Below are positions 44,877 through 56,402 of a stretch of 64,000 nt of DNA, one piece after another. Position numbers and translations under genes: made by a program. Positions within the stretch are counted from its first letter, which is position 1; each line of letters opens with the position of its first letter. The DNA comes from Cladorhizidae sp. MBARI D1340-BT2 (taxonomy: Eukaryota; Porifera; Demospongiae; Poecilosclerida; Cladorhizidae). Below the pieces are notes generated by a model. The model was given only the letters and a program-made list of their open reading frames with translations, made no database searches and was not told where the DNA came from. Location of the stretch: contig JAQNBH010000006.1 of the NCBI GenBank assembly GCA_028752905.1, forward strand, positions 29,012,775-29,076,774, read 5' to 3'.

Positions 44877-47800
44877 TCAGATCGAAACAAGTTTTCTCCC
44901 ACGTGGGAAGAGGTTGTAGTAAGGGAAATGGAAGGAGAGAATGCATATGATGATTATATACAGCAAACCTTTCTTTCTGGAAGGAACCTTGGAAGCAAAA
45001 CCATATCAAGAACAAAGGGACAAGCTGTTGTCAAATTTCTGAAAGGGGAGATGGCGAACAGTGATCCTAAATTCAATTTTTGGGTGAAACAAAAATGTTT
45101 TTAACTTTTGGAGTACCCTGCTCTTGGGCTTAAGGATGTACTTTGTATACCAGCAAAGAAAAAGGTATGATTAAACCCAAATAGCCAGTGATATATTTGG
45201 TGAGACATATTTTGTTGTTAGACAGGTCTCCTTATTTTATAAGTTTAAAGCCACAAGTCAAGTGCCAATCTATTTCAAAGCCTGGATGATAATAACAAAG
45301 ACAAAACTTTGTTTAATTTATTGAAATCCAATAGCGATTCGCTTCATGAGCCAGACCCTTTACTGAATCGCAGTTATACAGTGTCGTTTTAATCTAATCT
45401 TTTTTTCAGGATGAGAGTGACTCCTCCATCCTTGGTCATTATTGGAGAGTGGCTTACATTGAAGAGTTTCATACTATTTTGAATAGAGTGCACTGTGATG
45501 TTCAAGGTCATATGGGCTATAAAGACTCTAGCCGAGGTACAGAATGTTTATCATTTCTATATAAAAACAGATTCTATGCATGTGATCTTGTGTTTGAAAT
45601 GTAGCCTTTGATGCATGCTCTCATTTTGGCACTCAAATATTGTAGGTACAGTGTAGAGCTCTACTGGTTCAACACCTAAAGATTGCACCAGAGATTGAAA
45701 ATTGTGACATACTCTCAGTTATATAAGCTGTGCATAATATGAGTATAGCTCATGTCAACCATAAAATGTTTTTAATCATGTGACCATGAATATTTGAATT
45801 GAGGTCCTGACATAAGGTTGCTACCTCTAATTTTTATATGGTGTTGGTAAATGCAAACATACAATTTGTCATATCCAAATTCAATTGAGTCCAAGGACAG
45901 TGCAGCACAGCATATGAGTAAAACACTACTATTGTAGTAACCTCCAATTCACTTTTAGTGAAAAATTGGAACACACAGCAAGTTACATTTTGGACACAAC
46001 ATAAAACACTCGTTATGAAATATGTTGACGTTTGGATGTTATGAATCCTTATGTTGCACCCATTTCCTATTTTATATCGATTTGACCTACATCCTTCTAA
46101 TAGTAGCAAAAACATGGGTGTGTGCATTTAGATTTACATTGTCCGTTTCATCCACTAGATACAGCAAGCATCCACCTCTCAGCTTTTTAATGTGAATATC
46201 TAAATACCCATGGGTTATAATCCTGTTGTTTTAGTGTGTGGTAAACAACTAGCGACATTTTATAATAGTGATCTGTTTTGGTTATCAATGAAAAATGCTG
46301 GTAATTCAATTCTCTGTCTTTACCATACTCCCTCTAGATTTCTTCGAACTATGCGTGTCTACCAAGATCTGTTGTGGAGAAGTACGTTCGATTATGTAGT
46401 GTGTGTAACCTTCAGAAGCCACAAACCAACAGTGCCCCAATTAAACCTATCATTTCTTCTGGGTTTATGACTCGAGGACAGGTAATATTACTAGTAACAA
46501 ATATGTTGGTATTTAGTATTGTCTTATTTAGGTGGATTTGATTGACATGCGACATAGACCAGACGACCGCCATAATTGGATTGGCCACTACATGGATCAT
46601 TGGTCCAAATTCCATGTACTGTTTGCACTTGAGCACAAGAGTGCAATTGAGGTGGCTAAAAACTTGTCCAGTCGTGTTTTTGCATATTTCGGTCTTCCCA
46701 AGGTTTGTGTGACACATAATTGATTATTAATGGTTACAGCATACTTGAGTATTCCTATGTATAGATATTCCAATCTGATAATGGAAGAGAATTTGTCAAT
46801 CATATCATAGACAAACTGGTGAAGACCTGGCCGGGGAGAGCCACCATCATAAACGGTCGACCAAGACACCCTCAATCACAGGGTCTAGTGGAACGTGCAA
46901 ATGCTAAAGGTGAAGAACTTCTTGCATGTCGGTTTGAACAGAATGAATGTGATATGGCATGGTCACATTGGTTACCAGAAATTCAGTGTAAGTTTGATTT
47001 TCATAATAGTGATTCATAAACAATAGTGATTCATAAACAACTATAATTGGTCACTGTATGATACTATAAAAGAAGATACCATAAATATGTAATATAGCTG
47101 AACTTTTCATGGTAATGGTGATTGATAGGTTATGGACGAGTGTTTAGTACAGCCATTGTAGTAATAATATGCCAAATACTGGCAGCCTGATGGCAGCATG
47201 AACTTCACATACTTGGTCAACTCTGCTTTTTTGGGTGTGTGTGTTTGGTGTGTGTGTGTATACTACTAGATCAACTGAATACATGTGTTCATGAAACCAT
47301 GAAGTGTACTCCTTATCAATTGGGGTACGGACAACCACCACATAGCGGTATATTTCCAGGTACTAATCTATGGTCATTAATGGAGGAAGATATCGCAGAC
47401 TTGATCAATGAAACTGAACCTATAGAACATGTATCAGCAGACAAAAGTTCTACTCCTCTACCTTGTTCAGATGATCCAAGCTCTCCTGAACACTCCTCAC
47501 CATCTGTCCCTCACTGTAGTGAACCTCATTGCACAGAGAGTGATATCAGAAATAAGCAAAGTAAAACAATTTTAGACCTTTTAATATTTCTAATCCAGGG
47601 TCAGTAGTTCTGTAAGTGGATGCAAGCCTGATAGTAGTGTTGTGGGTGGTACTGTCAGTAGAGCTACTAAAGACCAATTTTTTCCCGATGATGTTGAACT
47701 TCTAGATAGTTCAGTCAGTGATGATAGAAAGCCTGGACTAGTTATTGTTGATCACTACCCTGATATACCAGTCCCACCAATGTGGATTCCAGACCTAGTG

Positions 47801-48439
47801 TTGTATAAAGAAGATCGTGACATGATTCTTAATGGAAACTGGTTAGTGGATTCACATATGTATGCCTCTCAGAAACTTCTCAAAAAAGTATTTCTCTCCA
47901 TCAATGGATTGCAAGCTACTACTGTGGTCTCTAATCTTAGCAGTGACATTATTCGGAGTCATGCAGTCCAGATTTTGAACAGTCAAAACAACCACTGGAT
48001 CTGCATTGAGCTGAGTAAGGAAGATAATAGTGAAGTTAAGGTATACGATAGTCTTTACAATTGTTTGCCTCTATCAACTTCTGAACAGATAGCTGTACTT
48101 GTATTTTCAAGGAATAAAACGATCACAGCAAGGTTTATGAACATTCAGCAGCAGACCAATGGTAATGACTGTGGAGTTTTTGCTATTGCTTGTGCAGTAG
48201 CCCTCTGTTATGGTGAAGATCCAACCAAAATATGCTGGGATATCTCCAAAATGAGATGTCACCTCGTAAATTGTTTCGAGTCACGTAAAATGCTACCTTT
48301 TCCTGGTAAAACTGTTACAAACCTCTCTCTGGCAATGGAACCATTTCAAACAATTGAACTGTACTGCGTCTGCCGAATGCCATGGAACAAAAGTAGGATG
48401 GCAGAATGTTCAAAATATGGGGAGTGGTACCATGATTAG
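44877..48439 (+). pseudogene. Integrase-Ulp1-PHD transposon gene (Ginger-type), nearly complete
   Basis: Seven exons can be traced with GT-AG borders: about 44877-45164, 45410-45536, 46338-46481, 46532-46702, 46765-46987, 47270-about 47570 and 47599-48439. Exon 1 ends VLCIPAKKK but carries TAA at 45102-45104. Exons 2-3 give the zinc-binding part, ending in RLCSVCNLQK. Exon 4 starts VDLIDMRHRP (first catalytic Asp). Exon 5 has FQSDNGREFVN (second Asp) and SQGLVERAN (catalytic Glu). Exon 6 continues YQLNTCVHETMKCTPYQLGY. Exon 7 is an Ulp1/SENP-type cysteine protease with NNHW (His118 of the 265-residue frame), VYDS (Asp136), Gln171 and NGNDCGVF (Cys177), then a PHD finger start (LYCVCRMPWNKSRMAEC) in which one Cys is Tyr and TAG (48437-48439) stops before the last ligands. 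Animal KRBA2/SCAND3-like proteins and Ginger transposons have this integrase type. Both catalytic centres are preserved; two nonsense changes make the copy defective. Confidence 0.8.
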
Positions 48440-48589
48440 TGCATCAAGATTCCCAGAGTTTATTTCGATCAGAAAATATGGATTGGTGGACATGTATTAA
48501 TTGCTAACTGAATTGGAATACTCGGTTATGAATTTTGTACGAATTTTGTATGTACAAGATTTGGCCTTTATGGAATGCAACTACCTTGT

Positions 48590-48930
48590 CAGAATGAGCA
48601 ACTTTTACCTGTTTCTAGAGCTACAAATTCTTTGATAAATCCTAGAATTGAGCAACTTTTACTGCTCCTATTAACATTCTTGGTTTTGAGAGTGCAGATT
48701 GAGGTTTGAGTTTGACCTAGCACGATCCAAGGATAGTATGCGTAAACTTTTGATCCAAGGTTTCTTGCTAGAATGAGCAACTTTTACCTGTTCTATTGAG
48801 TAGAAATTCTATGATCAATCCTAGATTGAACAACTTACTGTTATTACCAAATTCTTGGTTTTGAGAGTGCAGATTGGAGGTTTGAGTTTGACCTTGCACG
48901 ATCCTAGGTTCCAGGTTTGCGCGTAACATA
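48590..48930 (+). repeat. Tandem duplication of about 180 bp
   Basis: Two copies, starting near 48590 and 48770, each run from 'agaatgagcaacttttacct' to 'gtttgagtttgacc' and 'cacgatcc'. A shorter internal echo ('gagcaacttttactg') occurs within the first copy. It sits just 3' of the integrase/Ulp1 relic and may be its untranslated end. Confidence 0.8.
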
Positions 48931-48954
48931 TATATAATGTAGACTGCATGCTAA

Positions 48955-49115
48955 CATAAAATGCAGCTTCAGAGGTTCCACTCTTCGTAGACATTTTGTT
49001 AGAACTGTCAAGCTAAAATAACAGCACACTTGACCTTTCACTTCATCATAATGAAGCCTCCGCTATGAAGAGTACTAAGTCTCCTGGAACTACCTCTATG
49101 CTACAATGTTTTTTC
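48955..49115 (+). repeat. Interspersed repeat copy
   Basis: Plus-strand copy of the family also seen reversed at 30530-30700 and, more diverged, inside every module A. Confidence 0.6.
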
Positions 49116-49379
49116 AACAAGGCCTCTTGGAAAACAAAAATGGTCATGATTGTGGGTGTGGCTAACTATTCTGACACTACCAGGCCCTCTTCTTCTAACT
49201 TGTCCATATAATCTATGATCTGTATCAAATAAGAAATGGCTATGGCTAGCTAACACCTTGAAAATTGTAACTATATCTCAGCACGCAGATGGACAACCAC
49301 GGTGTATTATGGCCGAGGGCTAGAGCTAGGGCTAGTATAGAAGGCCAGCCACAATATATCAATGGGATGGCTAGCCATA

Positions 49380-49915
49380 TTTCTAGCCCTAGCCTTAGCC
49401 TTAACTCTAGTCCAAGCCTTAGCCTTAACTCTAGTCCAAGCCATAGCCTTAACTCTAGTCCAAGCCTTAGCCTTAACTCTAGTCCAAGCCTTAGCCTTAA
49501 CTCTAGTCCAAGCCTTAGCCTTAACTCTAGTCCAAGCCTTAGCCTTAATTCTAGTCCAATCCTTAGCCTTAACTCTAGTCCAAACCTTAGCCTTAACTCT
49601 AGTCCAAGCCTTAGCCTTAACTCTAGTCCAAGCCTTAGCCTTAACTCTAGCCCAAGCCTTAGCCTTAACTCTAGTCCAAGCCTTAGTCTTAACTCTAGTC
49701 CAAGCCTTAGCCTTAACTCTAGTCCAAGCCTTAGCCTTAATTCTATCCAATCCTTAGCCTTAACTCTAGTCCAAACCTTAGCCCTGACTCTAGTCCAAGC
49801 CTTAGCCTTAACTCTAGTCCAAGCCTTAGCCTTAACTCTAGCCCAAGCCTTAGCCTTAACTCTAGTCCAAGCCTTAGTCTTAACTCTAGTCCCAGCCTTA
49901 GCCCTAGTCACATCG
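49380..49915 (-). repeat. 24-bp minisatellite, about 22 units, right arm
   Basis: Reverse-complement partner of 15617-16243 with the same 24-base unit. Variant units differ in position from the left array, and a block around 49735-49910 partly repeats the variant pattern at 49555-49690, pointing to recent internal duplication. Long frames on both strands (LRLRLGLE, AKAWTRVK, ALALTLVQ) are by-products of the period. Confidence 0.9.
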
Positions 49916-50241
49916 CTGTAATCTATGTTAAGTGTGAATTGGTGTTGATTGAACCTTACACTCTTTGGGTTGTTAGGGTCACATTCATAGTCCTTCTAAA
50001 GGCTGGTTCACAATATGACGTGAACCATCCTGAAATATTAACTAGAATACCCTGAGATATTTTTAACAATACAATAGCCAGGTTAAGAAGGCAAGCAGGC
50101 TCTGCGCTATAACAAGACATCTCTATTTCTTAGTAACTTACTAGATATATGCACATCTCTGCTCTGAAGATGAAATGATAAAATAATATTAAAAAAGGAT
50201 AAATGTCAAATGCGTGTGTACACTCTAACTTCAGCTGATAC

Positions 50242-50288
50242 CTGACATTGAGAAGTTCCTTTTTGGCTTTCTGTGTTGTCAAGACGAC
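50242..50288 (-). CDS. Small conserved exon, right copy
   Basis: A 47-base exon with acceptor ctgtag and donor gtatca; sequence as at 15068-15114. It reads GRLDNTESQKGTSQCQ when entered in phase 1 from the coiled-coil exon. Confidence 0.6.
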
Positions 50289-51252
50289 CTACAGTTTCAA
50301 AGACACACTATCAAAGTAAGTTTATAACATGAGCATATTTAGAAGTCAAGCAAATGTTGTTATTGGGTGTAGAGTAGCATGCCCTATCTGGTTTGACTCG
50401 TATTTCTAAATGTCGGATGGCAAACTCATAAAGCTCATATCTCAATAGGATTCAAGGCTTGCTAAGAGTCTTTTTTGAACCCAAGCCACAGGTGCTGTTT
50501 TAGGACTAGACTGGTTACACATAACAAGATCCCATTGGAAAGTTGACAAGTTTGACATTTCTGTAATCCTGACAACAAGAACAACTAGCTAAAGCGCATG
50601 CAGCAGCTTCACATGCAAAATTTAGCTTCAAACTTTATTGCAGATCAGCAATGTGTATGTGAATAACATGAGTGGGCATCAATTGGAATAACCAGCTTCA
50701 TGATGAAAGCACCCACAATACAAACTCTCGGGTTTTAATTGCCCATAGGTTTGCAGTATATAATTACAGTAATGTAAATTGTTTGAACATATATGTAAGC
50801 TTTAAGCACGATTCTCTAAGATATAATTTTATGCAAATCTTTTTATGAATGCTAAAAATTATTTTTTACCCCAGTATCAAATTAATAGCATACTCACAAT
50901 GAAAATGAACACACAAGTCAATAGGCAAGATATAAAAAAGACGTTAGTCATAACTATGCACTTGAAGCAAGTCTTTCCTCAGATGTTACTTATGTAAAGC
51001 AGCATAATAGGACACAGACTCTCCCCATTGATCATGACTCTTCAAAATTGAATGATGATACATACTTAATAATCTGCCTACCAAGTGTGGCAATGATCCT
51101 CCGAGACAGTCATACATACAAATGCACAAACAGATATGAGCACAAACAAAACCCTGCCATGCATGTTGTGGCCATCACCTCCCACATATCCATGTTAGCA
51201 CATACAGAAATAAATATCTGGACACCATGCCATATATAGTATGATTGCTTAC

Positions 51253-51615
51253 CATATCTTGATTCATAGTGAATCAAGTCCTTCTTCAGATCAGTGATAG
51301 TGTGAGAGTTCTCCGAAACTTTCTTCTTCAGATCAATGACATTTTGAGAGCTCTCTGAAAGTTCTTCCTTCAGATCAATGACACCTAGAGAGCTCTCTGA
51401 AAGTTGCTTCTTCAGATCAACGATACTTTGAGAGTTCTCTGAAAGTTGCTCCTTCAGATCAATGACACTTTGAGAGCTCTCTGAAAGTTCTTCCTTCAGA
51501 TTAATGACACTTTGAGAGCTCTCTGAAAGTTCTTCCTTCAGATTAATGACACTTTGAGAGCTCTCTGAAAGTTGCTTCTGCAGATCAAGGACTCTTTGAG
51601 AGCTCTCCAACTCCA
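51253..51615 (-). CDS. Coiled-coil repeat exon, right copy
   Basis: A 363-base exon, phase 1 to phase 1, acceptor caatag, donor gtaagc. It encodes eight 14-residue units (LKEELSESSQSVID type) against seven in the left copy; the 42-base difference equals one unit. The extra unit reads LKKQLSESSLGVID or a neighbour. The frame is intact, and an oligomerising coiled coil is expected. Confidence 0.75.
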
Positions 51616-51668
51616 CTATTGAAAAACTCAGATTAAACTGGTTCTTTGATCATCAGTATGAAGCTTAC

Positions 51669-51720
51669 CTTCGAGTCGCTTTCGCTTTTCAGTAGCACGG
51701 TCACGTTTATGTTGCTCTGC
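51669..51720 (-). CDS. Basic exon, right copy
   Basis: A 52-base exon reading AEQHKRDRATEKRKRLE, with an acceptor equivalent to the left copy and donor gtaagc. Phase 0 to 1, matching the coiled-coil exon that follows. Confidence 0.62.
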
Positions 51721-51965
51721 CTATATCAAGACCTATCACGAAAAGTGTATCTTTTGGTTATTGTATACATCTATAATCAGTGAGTTGACAGTTACATCAC
51801 AAAAAATATCCGTATACTCTGCACACATGTTGTTAAATGGAGCTACTTACTATCAGTGACTGCTGAAAAGAAGTACTTAATTATAAAAACTAATTGTAAT
51901 GCAAGTGAAGAGTTAAAGAAATACTTAAGGGAGAGGAGCACCAGAAATAGATATCGTAAAAAAAG

Positions 51966-53200
51966 GTATTAGGTTGTACAGTTCATGAAATTATTTCTCT
52001 CTAACTGTTTACTGAGTAAATTTTTTCATCCTTGGTAAGTCATCTACAGATCGTTCTAGATTTTGGGATCCTTTAGCTATAGTAGAGTAACTTCTTCGCA
52101 GTCGCATTTGTGATGGTTAGGCATTTGTAAAAGCAAGCTGTTTTATGCACACAAAAATAAGCTGGTGCCTACATATTTGGAGCTGGTTAGGGACCTGCTG
52201 TACACACTGGCATAAGAGTTGTTCCCTGGTAAGCCACAATAGTGGACTCACACATGTTTGTTCATATGCCAATCATGCGCTATGGTTTTTGCTGTCTTGA
52301 ACATGTCAGGAGAGAACAGTAAAGTTGAGCAGTAGCATCTAGATAAGCTGATGATATGCCAGGAGGTAGCATATACATAGCCAAGTATACTGCTGAGACC
52401 ATAGCTTTTTATGCTTGAATTGTTTGTTACACAGACTTTCTGGCAATCAACTTAAATTTACCCACTCAACATTCTGGCTAATGCTCTAGCCTTCATCAGG
52501 AACAATGAGATGCTAAGATTCACATGAATCTTAGGATCTTATTATTCCTGATTGAGGTTAGAGTAACTAGCAGGAATGTCAAATGAGCAAATTTAAGTTA
52601 ATAATCGAGAAAGTTATATCTACAATGTCAACTGAGAATACTTTAGTTTTCGATTAAATTGATCATACATTGATATCTATACTGAATGGAATTTGAATTA
52701 GTTCTGAGACCATTCCAGTTGCAAGATATGGTCCTCCTTACTTCTCTCTATGCAAACAGTGTAAATTAATGTCACAGTTGACATTTCACTGTAAACCTTA
52801 TCGTCTCTCATCACATGAAAAAGGGGATAGTTTGAGAGAAGCATTTTTTGTGAACAACAATACACAAATTCCAAAATGAATGTTTGTAAATATTGTTGAC
52901 CAATGCTGAGGAGAGTTGTCTAGAAACAAATCTCACCAATGATTAACTTTCATTCAGCAAGTTAATATATAAATAAAACATGGATGAACACAATGTAATA
53001 GTACAAAATACTACGAGTAATATCTATATCTCTATGGATAATCAATAGGCTCTTTATGTGCATCTCTACTCTCTGCAGGAAAGCATTAAACTGCTCCAGG
53101 AAAGTCATAGCTCGGTAACTATTATAGCTATCAAGCAAGGTAGACTCTGAATTGACCTCTCTTCACAATACTTTCACTGCTCTAAGATCTCAACTACGCT
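51966..53200. other. No clear gene; one possible 61-base exon
   Basis: Outside the arm homology. A candidate plus-strand exon at 53079-53139 (acceptor ctgcag, donor gtagac) reads ESIKLLQESHSSVTIIAIKQ. It stands alone and is only tentative. Confidence 0.3.
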
Positions 53201-53339
53201 TGGATGTATGCATGAATTTCTTTTCCTTGATATTAACTGCTTTCACCATCAGAATTATGCATTGCATGTCCTGAAGCTCGATCACAATCTTTGATGCCTT
53301 GTTGACCAATTCTCTACTGTTGTTGGATGTCACTGTTGT

Positions 53340-53640
53340 GCCAGCTCTAAACTCTGGTTGAGTTGCCTCTCATGTTTTATTTCACCAAAAGTTGTTTAGT
53401 ATACATGTCGTTAACATCCATATGGTCGATTATGAAGTGCTGCTCTTGAAATAAATATCAGCTTATGAAGCATGTGTAATAAGCTTCAACATTAGGGTAA
53501 TGTGTTTCACAGAACATTGCGGCAGGAGTTTTACTAGCATAACCAGGCCTGTTTATAGCAGCAAATTTCTGTAGCTGTCCACATTTTCCTAACGAGTATC
53601 TTGCTGCTCTTATGTTAGTTATGTAGCTAGCTTCCAAACA
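53340..53640 (+). repeat. Third copy of the outer repeat
   Basis: Contains 'cacagaacattgcggcag', 'agcataaccaggcctgttta', 'gtagctgtccaca' and 'tttcctaacgagtatcttgc', which match the reverse complement of about 62450-62620 very well, and less well 4250-4370. Same orientation as the left copy. Confidence 0.65.
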
Positions 53641-55281
53641 TCATAACCACAATGGAGAAACTCTTAGGGCGCATGGTCAGATATGTTGAATATGTGCACA
53701 GCAATACAGGATATTTTATGGGGGGAATTTTATTCCCAAGAGCATATTCTCACTATATACCATATGGCAAGTGAGGTGATGAGAATGTATAGCAAATATT
53801 AAACTATACTACTTTAAATTTATTCTAGTGCATGCAAAATACTTCATAGTTAGGGCAACTCAAGACTTCTCAAGTTTCAGACATCTTCTGGGAAAGTCTA
53901 AAACTTCCATTTGGAACTCGTCTCACAAATGCCCAGACATAAGAAAAGATCTAACTTTTTTTCGTGAGTACCATCACAGAAAGTAACATTAATAATCTCT
54001 TGCAAATTATGAATTTTGCATCAAAATTATTCTTCTACCAGCCTTCTTTGGTTGCATGCAGCAACTTCCACTCTCTGCAATGTTTACTAACATAACACTT
54101 ATTAGCTGTCTATGTCACCAATCATGTCGCTGCCCCATATCCATGGCAACCAATCATAGACCTAGGATTGCCTCATGTGTATGGTTAGGTATACGACCAG
54201 TGGGGTTCAATTAAATTTGATGTGACAAGTTAACTAATTAATTCAAATACATTTGAAATGACAGTTTAACTAAACAATTCAACTAAAATTGACATGACAC
54301 GTCAACTAAAATGAACTAATTTTGAATTAAATAAAGAGACCATAAGATTGGCTTTTTTTAGGCGAGTCCGTTCATTTCATTTTCATGTTCGTTTTTCTCA
54401 CCTCCTTGGAAGTGGGCTTTCAAAACTCTATTTGAGGACTTTTTCAGTTTTACCGGACCTTATGTTCGGGTTTTGTGGCCACTGGTTTGACACCAACTAA
54501 CACACACCCACATTGGTACTGCTATTTACTTGTTAGCATTATTAATTCCATGTCAAGAAGAATGCAAACAAAAGCTCTGGAAAGATGAAAGTATGGAGTT
54601 GTGAAGAGTTACGAAGGATCTTCTGGGTTAGAATCGAGGGAGAAGAAGAGATATCTATAAGCTGAAGACTCAAATGATGCTGGAAGTTTGGAACTATAGT
54701 ATTAACGGCTTTACTGTTTATGCTCCACCCTTTACCTTCAGATGGTTTCTCTAGCTTGTCCTTCACTAGCGCTGGCTATCACAGGCCTGCCTGCTCCTGT
54801 GTCAACCCTGCTCAGGCACTCTATTTCTGGTGAGTATGTGTGTTGCTGATGAAAGAGTGCAAGAATGATGGTGAAGAGCAAGAGCAAAATGAGGGGTTTA
54901 CAACCACCCTGGATCTACCCCTGCCCCCTGGAGTCTTGTATTTTGAACATTATTTTCTCATGATCCAAAGAAATGTGTATTCCCGACATTATTCACAGTT
55001 TTTCACACTCAATTTTTGTCCATAGTATATAATTGTTATATCATTTGAATGCTCTCTCTTTGCTCTTCAAAATGAATGATTACTTTTTCAATCCATCCAA
55101 TTTTCTATGAGATACGGTTCATTCTGTGGCTCACTTTCCTGCTGAATGAAAATGAAAAGGGGGAGGGTGAGTTTTATTAGATACTGACTGACAGCCTGAC
55201 AGCAACATAAATGTCAAGTCTTGATGAAGGCTGAAAATTTGTAAAAAAACACACCTCTGTACTATTATACAGTTTCCTCAC
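53641..55281. other. No clear gene
   Basis: AT-rich. 'aactaattaattcaaa'-like motifs recur around 54220-54330. No supported frame. Confidence 0.4.
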
Positions 55282-56132
55282 CAGTATAGAGCTTCCAACT
55301 GTACATATATCCACTGGAGCCGTCTGCCAGGACGTAGGCTTTCATGCCCCACTTGATAGGCTTCATTTGCATGTACTGGATAAACCACAGCCATCCCTTG
55401 AAGCCTATCATTGATTCATTGACAGATATTTCTCTCCCCAGCTGTTAAAAGGTTTTGAATTTGTCTAGTAAATACTCAATAAGTGGCCGTATTTTGAACA
55501 GGGTATCATATCATGGCCGACCCCTAGGTACATCTTCTCTCCATCATTTAGGTGAAAGAAGCGCGAGACAAAATCGGTCTCCCGCCATGATAGAGGAGAA
55601 GCATGACGTGGTGAAGGGCCATTTCTTGCACCAATAGTCCTCAATCCGATGCTTATTATCCATGCTCATGGCAATAAAGGGCAAGAAACTTCACGATTTC
55701 ACTGACTGAGCACCTTTTCCACTCTCTGACTATTTATCGAAGAGGTAAGTCTTTATTTCCAGCCATGAATTGCTCAGCATACAAATTTGTTTCGTTCACA
55801 ACTCTCCTCAGGATATTGTCGTCCAGAAAAAGCTGAGCAAACTCCAAAGGCTCTTTTCCTTCCATGTCAACAGTGCACCCTGATGCCTGGCTAAAGGAGA
55901 TGGAAGAACTGGAACAAGAAGTACTGGCACCAGAACTGCTACCACTTTAGCTACACTCACCAGCAACTACGCCATCACTAACACTATCAGCTACCTCACA
56001 AACTCCAACATCCTCATAATCCTCATTATAATTCTTCACTATGAAGCCATCAAAATCATCATCACTCTCATCATCCAACATACACAGCACTTTATCTGTA
56101 TCACAATATTTAGCCATAGTTACACCCCACAA
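55282..56132 (-). pseudogene. piggyBac transposase pseudogene (PGBD4-like)
   Basis: Read on the minus strand from 56132, an acidic N-terminal part (CMLDDESDDDFDGFIVKNYN) precedes the transposase body. Then follow EPLEFAQLFLDDNILRRVVN and TNLYAEQF, later LFKIRPLIEYLLDKFK, and REISVNESMIGFKGW with QYMQMKPIKWGMKAYVLADG, ending LYTG at donor gtgagg (before 55282). These are the standard blocks of the piggyBac DDE domain. In functional relatives the motif before ESMI is DES; here it is NES, so the first catalytic aspartate is Asn, and the following FKGR is FKGW. Several in-frame stops are present. The second and third catalytic positions were not found downstream. It is dead as an enzyme. Its terminal repeats were not identified. 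Confidence 0.82.
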
Positions 56133-56402
56133 TATTTAATTAAATATGCTATCTGTTGTAATCTGATAACGCCAAACTTTACAAAGCACTTAACTAAATC
56201 AATAGCTCTTCTATCTAAAGAACTTAGAGTACAGCTGTAAAGCAAGCAGCTGCTCAGTACCCACTTGTAAAGCATTGCATCTTCTGGGGACACTATAGTT
56301 TCCCAAGTGTGAAATTGATTTTTTCAGGAGGACAATAATACCACATGAAACATGCCAGGAAGCATCTTGGAATGTGATAGAAGCAACCTAGTAGGAGGTT
56401 GT

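Larger units (their letters stand above)
44409..49240 (+). mobile_element. Right-arm insertion carrying an integrase/Ulp1/PHD element
   Basis: The left arm reads from the minisatellite straight into 'ttaattatac' and module A (near 16245), while the right arm has about 4.8 kb between the equivalent points. The insert contains the multi-exon relic at 44877-48439, a 180-base tandem duplication and a copy of the interspersed repeat. Exact ends and target duplication were not resolved, so more than one insertion event is possible. Confidence 0.6.
38085..51965 (-). repeat. Right arm of the large inverted duplication
   Basis: Reverse-complement partner of 12435-22565. Reading inward from 51965: basic exon, coiled-coil exon, small exon, minisatellite, a right-only insertion, module A and module B. 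The arm is longer than its partner mainly because of the insertion at about 44409-49240. It ends where it meets the central module A copy. Confidence 0.88.

Noticed and set aside
49400..49900. Telomere-like sequence (ctagccctagc, ttagcc)
   Set aside because: The unit is 24 bases and not the metazoan TTAGGG hexamer; the resemblance is limited to short pieces.
49246..49921. Several overlapping long frames on both strands
   Set aside because: Same minisatellite in reverse. No codon preference or splice sites, and the frames overlap each other.
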